Positions 62,251 through 64,000 of a stretch of DNA of 64,000 nt are shown one piece after another. Each line of letters starts with the position of its first letter. The first letter of the stretch is position 1. The translations under genes and the position numbers were made by a program. The stretch covers positions 1 through 64,000 of the forward strand of contig CAXOVY010000011.1 of assembly GCA_964213355.1 (NCBI GenBank). The letters are read 5' to 3'. Below the pieces are notes generated by a model that saw only the letters and a list, made by a program, of their open reading frames with translations, made no database searches and was not told the DNA's origin. The DNA is from JBAXAM01 sp964213355 (lineage in GTDB: Bacteria; Pseudomonadota; Gammaproteobacteria; UBA9339).

Positions 62251-63015
62251 TTATTTTCTACACGGCAATAAACCTGCGGTCCAACTCTTAATCATGTCAA
62301 AAGCAGTATAATTGGTCATATCAATTTGAAGTGGAGTTATAGACACATTACCCTCTTTAATCGCACAAAAATCGGTACCAGGACCAGCATCTTCTGCATC
62401 ACCAGATGCTCCAATCCAATAAACTGGAGAACCACGCGGATCAAGAGCCTTTATTGCCGGCTGTGCTGGATGGCGTTTACCCAAGCGAGTTAATTCAAAA
62501 CCTTTAATTTCTTCAATAGCAACATCCGGAACATTGACATTCAGTATTGTTGCTGGTGGTAATGGATGCGTTTTTAAGCGCTCGACAATTTGTCTAGTTA
62601 TGGTCGCTGCAGTCTCGTAATTTTTTTGTGGATCTTTTCCGACGAGCGAAACAGCAATTGATGGCAAACCAAGCGTTCTCCCTTCGGATGCCGCCGCCAC
62701 AGTGCCAGAGTAGATAACATCATCACCAAGGTTGGCACCAGCATTAATGCCTGAAACCACCATATCAAATTTCATATCCAATAAACCAGTAACAGCCAAG
62801 TGAACACAATCAGTTGGTGTACCAGTAACACTATAATAACCATTATCCAATTGCTGAACTCGAACTGGAGATTGCACACTGAGTGAGTTACTGGCACCAC
62901 TACGGTTACGGTCAGGTGCAATAACCACTACTTCTGCAATTTTTGCTATTTCGTGCGCAAGTGCAATTATGCCATGGGCATAAACACCATCATCATTGCT
63001 TATTAAAATTCTCAT
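62251..63015 (-). CDS. surE: 5'/3'-nucleotidase SurE
   Basis: SurE is a metal-dependent phosphatase of nucleoside monophosphates used in stationary survival. It has ISNDDGVYAHG at the N-terminus (Asp8, Asp9) and VVSGINAGANLGDDVIYSGTVAAA around residue 90. The start is the ATG at 63015 with GAGGAAA directly upstream; the frame to 63051 is rejected. The length is 254 residues. It heads the surE-nlpD-recO operon. Confidence 0.95.
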   Translation of the reverse strand: MRILISNDDGVYAHGIIALAHEIAKIAEVVVIAPDRNRSGASNSLSVQSPVRVQQLDNGYYSVTGTPTDCVHLAVTGLLDMKFDMVVSGINAGANLGDDVIYSGTVAAASEGRTLGLPSIAVSLVGKDPQKNYETAATITRQIVERLKTHPLPPATILNVNVPDVAIEEIKGFELTRLGKRHPAQPAIKALDPRGSPVYWIGASGDAEDAGPGTDFCAIKEGNVSITPLQIDMTNYTAFDMIKSWTAGLLPCRK

Positions 63016-63098
63016 ATTTTCCTCTATTAGTTTTTTATCACTATACCGCAATTATAAAAATTTTGGAAATTTCACTGTCGGACGTTCGTTCAATTACT

Positions 63099-63128
63099 GA
63101 TAAGCACAAACTTTAGTCTGCGCTTATC
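63099..63128. repeat. REP-like imperfect palindrome upstream of thiN
   Basis: GATAAGC and GCTTATC enclose a second pairing CA / TG and AC / GT with two A-C mismatches around a TTTA loop. It lies between divergent surE and thiN, just before the thiN -35 box. Confidence 0.45.
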
Positions 63129-63132
63129 GATC

Positions 63133-63161
63133 TTGAGCTACGTATTGTAAAGTAGTAAAAT
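63133..63161 (+). promoter_or_regulatory. Promoter of thiN
   Basis: TTGAGC (63133-63138), a 17-base spacer and TAAAAT (63156-63161) form a good sigma-70 promoter. The -10 box ends only 7 bases before the thiN ATG, so the message may be leaderless. Confidence 0.55.
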
Positions 63162-63168
63162 TAACCTT

Positions 63169-63807
63169 ATGAAAGCAATTATTGTCGCTGGTGGAGCGCC
63201 ACCTTCGAAAAAGCTATTAAACAACGAAATTACATCCAAAAGCATTATTATTGCTGCGGATAATGGCGCCGACTGTTTGTGGAAATATCAAATTACCCCT
63301 GATTATTTGATTGGTGATTTTGATTCAATCGATGATAGAGTTTTACATTTTTGGGTAAATAAAAATATTCCCATTGAGCGTCATCCGCAAAATAAAAATG
63401 CAACCGATGGTCAATTGGCTCTAAAAAAAGCCATTGCTCTTGACATAAAAAAGATTGTTTTTCTTGGATGCCTTGGTGGCAAAAGAACAGATCATCTATT
63501 GGGTGCTTTTGGTTTATTAGCAGAATGCTTGAATTTAAATATTATTGCCTGCTTAAAAGATGATTATCAAGCCATAACCTTACTTGATCAGTCAATAATA
63601 ATCCCTGGTAAAAATGGGGAAATTTTTTCGCTACAAGCTTATGGTGAACCAGTAAAAAACCTAAGTATTAGCGGCAGCAAATATGAACTAAAAAACTATG
63701 AACTCGAAATAGGCAATGCTCTAACATTATCAAACGAATTTCAAGACCAAGCTGTTAGCCTTCAATTTACAAGTGGCAGGTTGATGTTAATCAGAATTTT
63801 TCAATAA
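63169..63807 (+). CDS. thiN: Thiamine pyrophosphokinase
   Basis: This enzyme transfers pyrophosphate from ATP to thiamine to form TPP. The motifs ADNGADCLWK, YLIGDFDSID (metal-binding Asp), NATDGQLAL and GCLGGKRTDHLLG are those of the ThiN/TPK family. The length is 212 residues. No Shine-Dalgarno precedes the ATG. Its last 17 bases overlap the convergent permease gene. Confidence 0.9.
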   Translation: MKAIIVAGGAPPSKKLLNNEITSKSIIIAADNGADCLWKYQITPDYLIGDFDSIDDRVLHFWVNKNIPIERHPQNKNATDGQLALKKAIALDIKKIVFLGCLGGKRTDHLLGAFGLLAECLNLNIIACLKDDYQAITLLDQSIIIPGKNGEIFSLQAYGEPVKNLSISGSKYELKNYELEIGNALTLSNEFQDQAVSLQFTSGRLMLIRIFQ

Positions 63808-64000
63808 TTCCCTCAAGCCGCCAAGAACGCTTGCGCATCTTGTAAATAATGAGTGGAAGTAAATAAAAGCCTAAAAAACCAACGATTAAAATCAATTCAT
63901 AAAATTTAATATTACCCACATCAATGTTATTTGGTGGCACAAAACCAATTAATACAGTAAACACACTGGCTAAAATTCCAGCAATACCAACAGCCCATAT
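63791..64000 (-). CDS. C-terminal end of an amino-acid permease (partial)
   Basis: An open frame enters from the right edge on the minus strand and ends at TGA 63791-63793 after 69 residues. It contains two hydrophobic helices (VGIAGILASVFTVLIGFVPP and FYELILIVGFLGFYLLPLII) and a basic tail (YKMRKRSWRLEG). The FVPPNNIDVGN loop between the last two helices is like GadC/glutamate-GABA-type APC transporters. The rest of the gene is outside the window. Confidence 0.6.
   Translation of the reverse strand: MWAVGIAGILASVFTVLIGFVPPNNIDVGNIKFYELILIVGFLGFYLLPLIIYKMRKRSWRLEGIIEKF

Noticed and set aside
1..64000. CRISPR arrays, tRNA and rRNA genes
   Set aside because: No evenly spaced direct repeats and no cloverleaf or rRNA signature were recognised; the IS21 end repeats are the only short repeat clusters. 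A dedicated scan would be needed to exclude a tRNA fully.

Overview
The window looks like the chromosome of an AT-rich gammaproteobacterium, most likely host-associated and in or near Legionellales (Coxiella/Rickettsiella-like). This placement is inferred, not searched. Support comes from gammaproteobacterial gene order (rne / rluC / rpmF-plsX-fabHDG-acpP-fabF-mltG-tmk-holB-tatD, and surE-nlpD-recO), from large secreted or cytosolic proteins of unknown function set between housekeeping genes, from an inverse-autotransporter-like barrel, and from fresh pseudogenes and repeats.

Layout. 1-700 holds a truncated aminoacyl-tRNA-synthetase-like gene start and the broken 3' end of pyrD. 0.7-6.2 kb: pyrD, then a MacA-MacB-TolC-type efflux operon. 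6.3-10.6 kb: a secreted ankyrin plus caspase-like (clan CD-like) protein split by a complete IS21-family element with a 6-bp target duplication. 10.7-12.2 kb: rmuC and a small lipoprotein. 12.4-22.4 kb: a long leftward block for DNA replication, lipid synthesis and ribosome functions. 22.4-27.9 kb: rightward rne and the three-gene transhydrogenase pntAA-pntAB-pntB. 27.9-36.5 kb: a frameshifted metallophosphoesterase, hpt, alanine dehydrogenase, an M20 peptidase, an outer-membrane barrel, and a glk / glycosyltransferase / FkbM methyltransferase group. 36.6-41.6 kb: potABCD and an OprP-like porin. 41.7-44.8 kb: a double-glycine-leader peptide and two distantly paralogous secreted proteins. 45-52.6 kb: an SDR enzyme, infA-mnmA, two YciC-like membrane paralogues and mfd. 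52.6-60.7 kb: a mosaic of envelope and metabolic genes (mltA, suhB, an NCS2 permease) with four unknown proteins, two of which carry recent internal tandem duplications. 60.8-64 kb: recO, nlpD, surE, thiN and the end of an amino-acid permease.

How it works together. The fab/plsX/acpP block makes acyl-ACP and feeds phospholipid synthesis; mltG, mltA and nlpD remodel peptidoglycan; potABCD imports polyamines; pnt balances NADH and NADPH. The non-core genes (the ankyrin/caspase-like protein, the barrel, the double-glycine peptide, the secreted paralogues, the duplicated-repeat proteins and the HAD-domain protein) are candidates for host interaction or interbacterial competition. No secretion-system gene lies in this window to prove that.

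No tRNA, rRNA or CRISPR array was recognised. The most interesting sequence-level observations are the composite palindromic insertion that breaks pyrD while leaving its tail in frame, a hairpin repeat shared with a second locus, and the exact reconstruction of the IS-split 517-residue protein.
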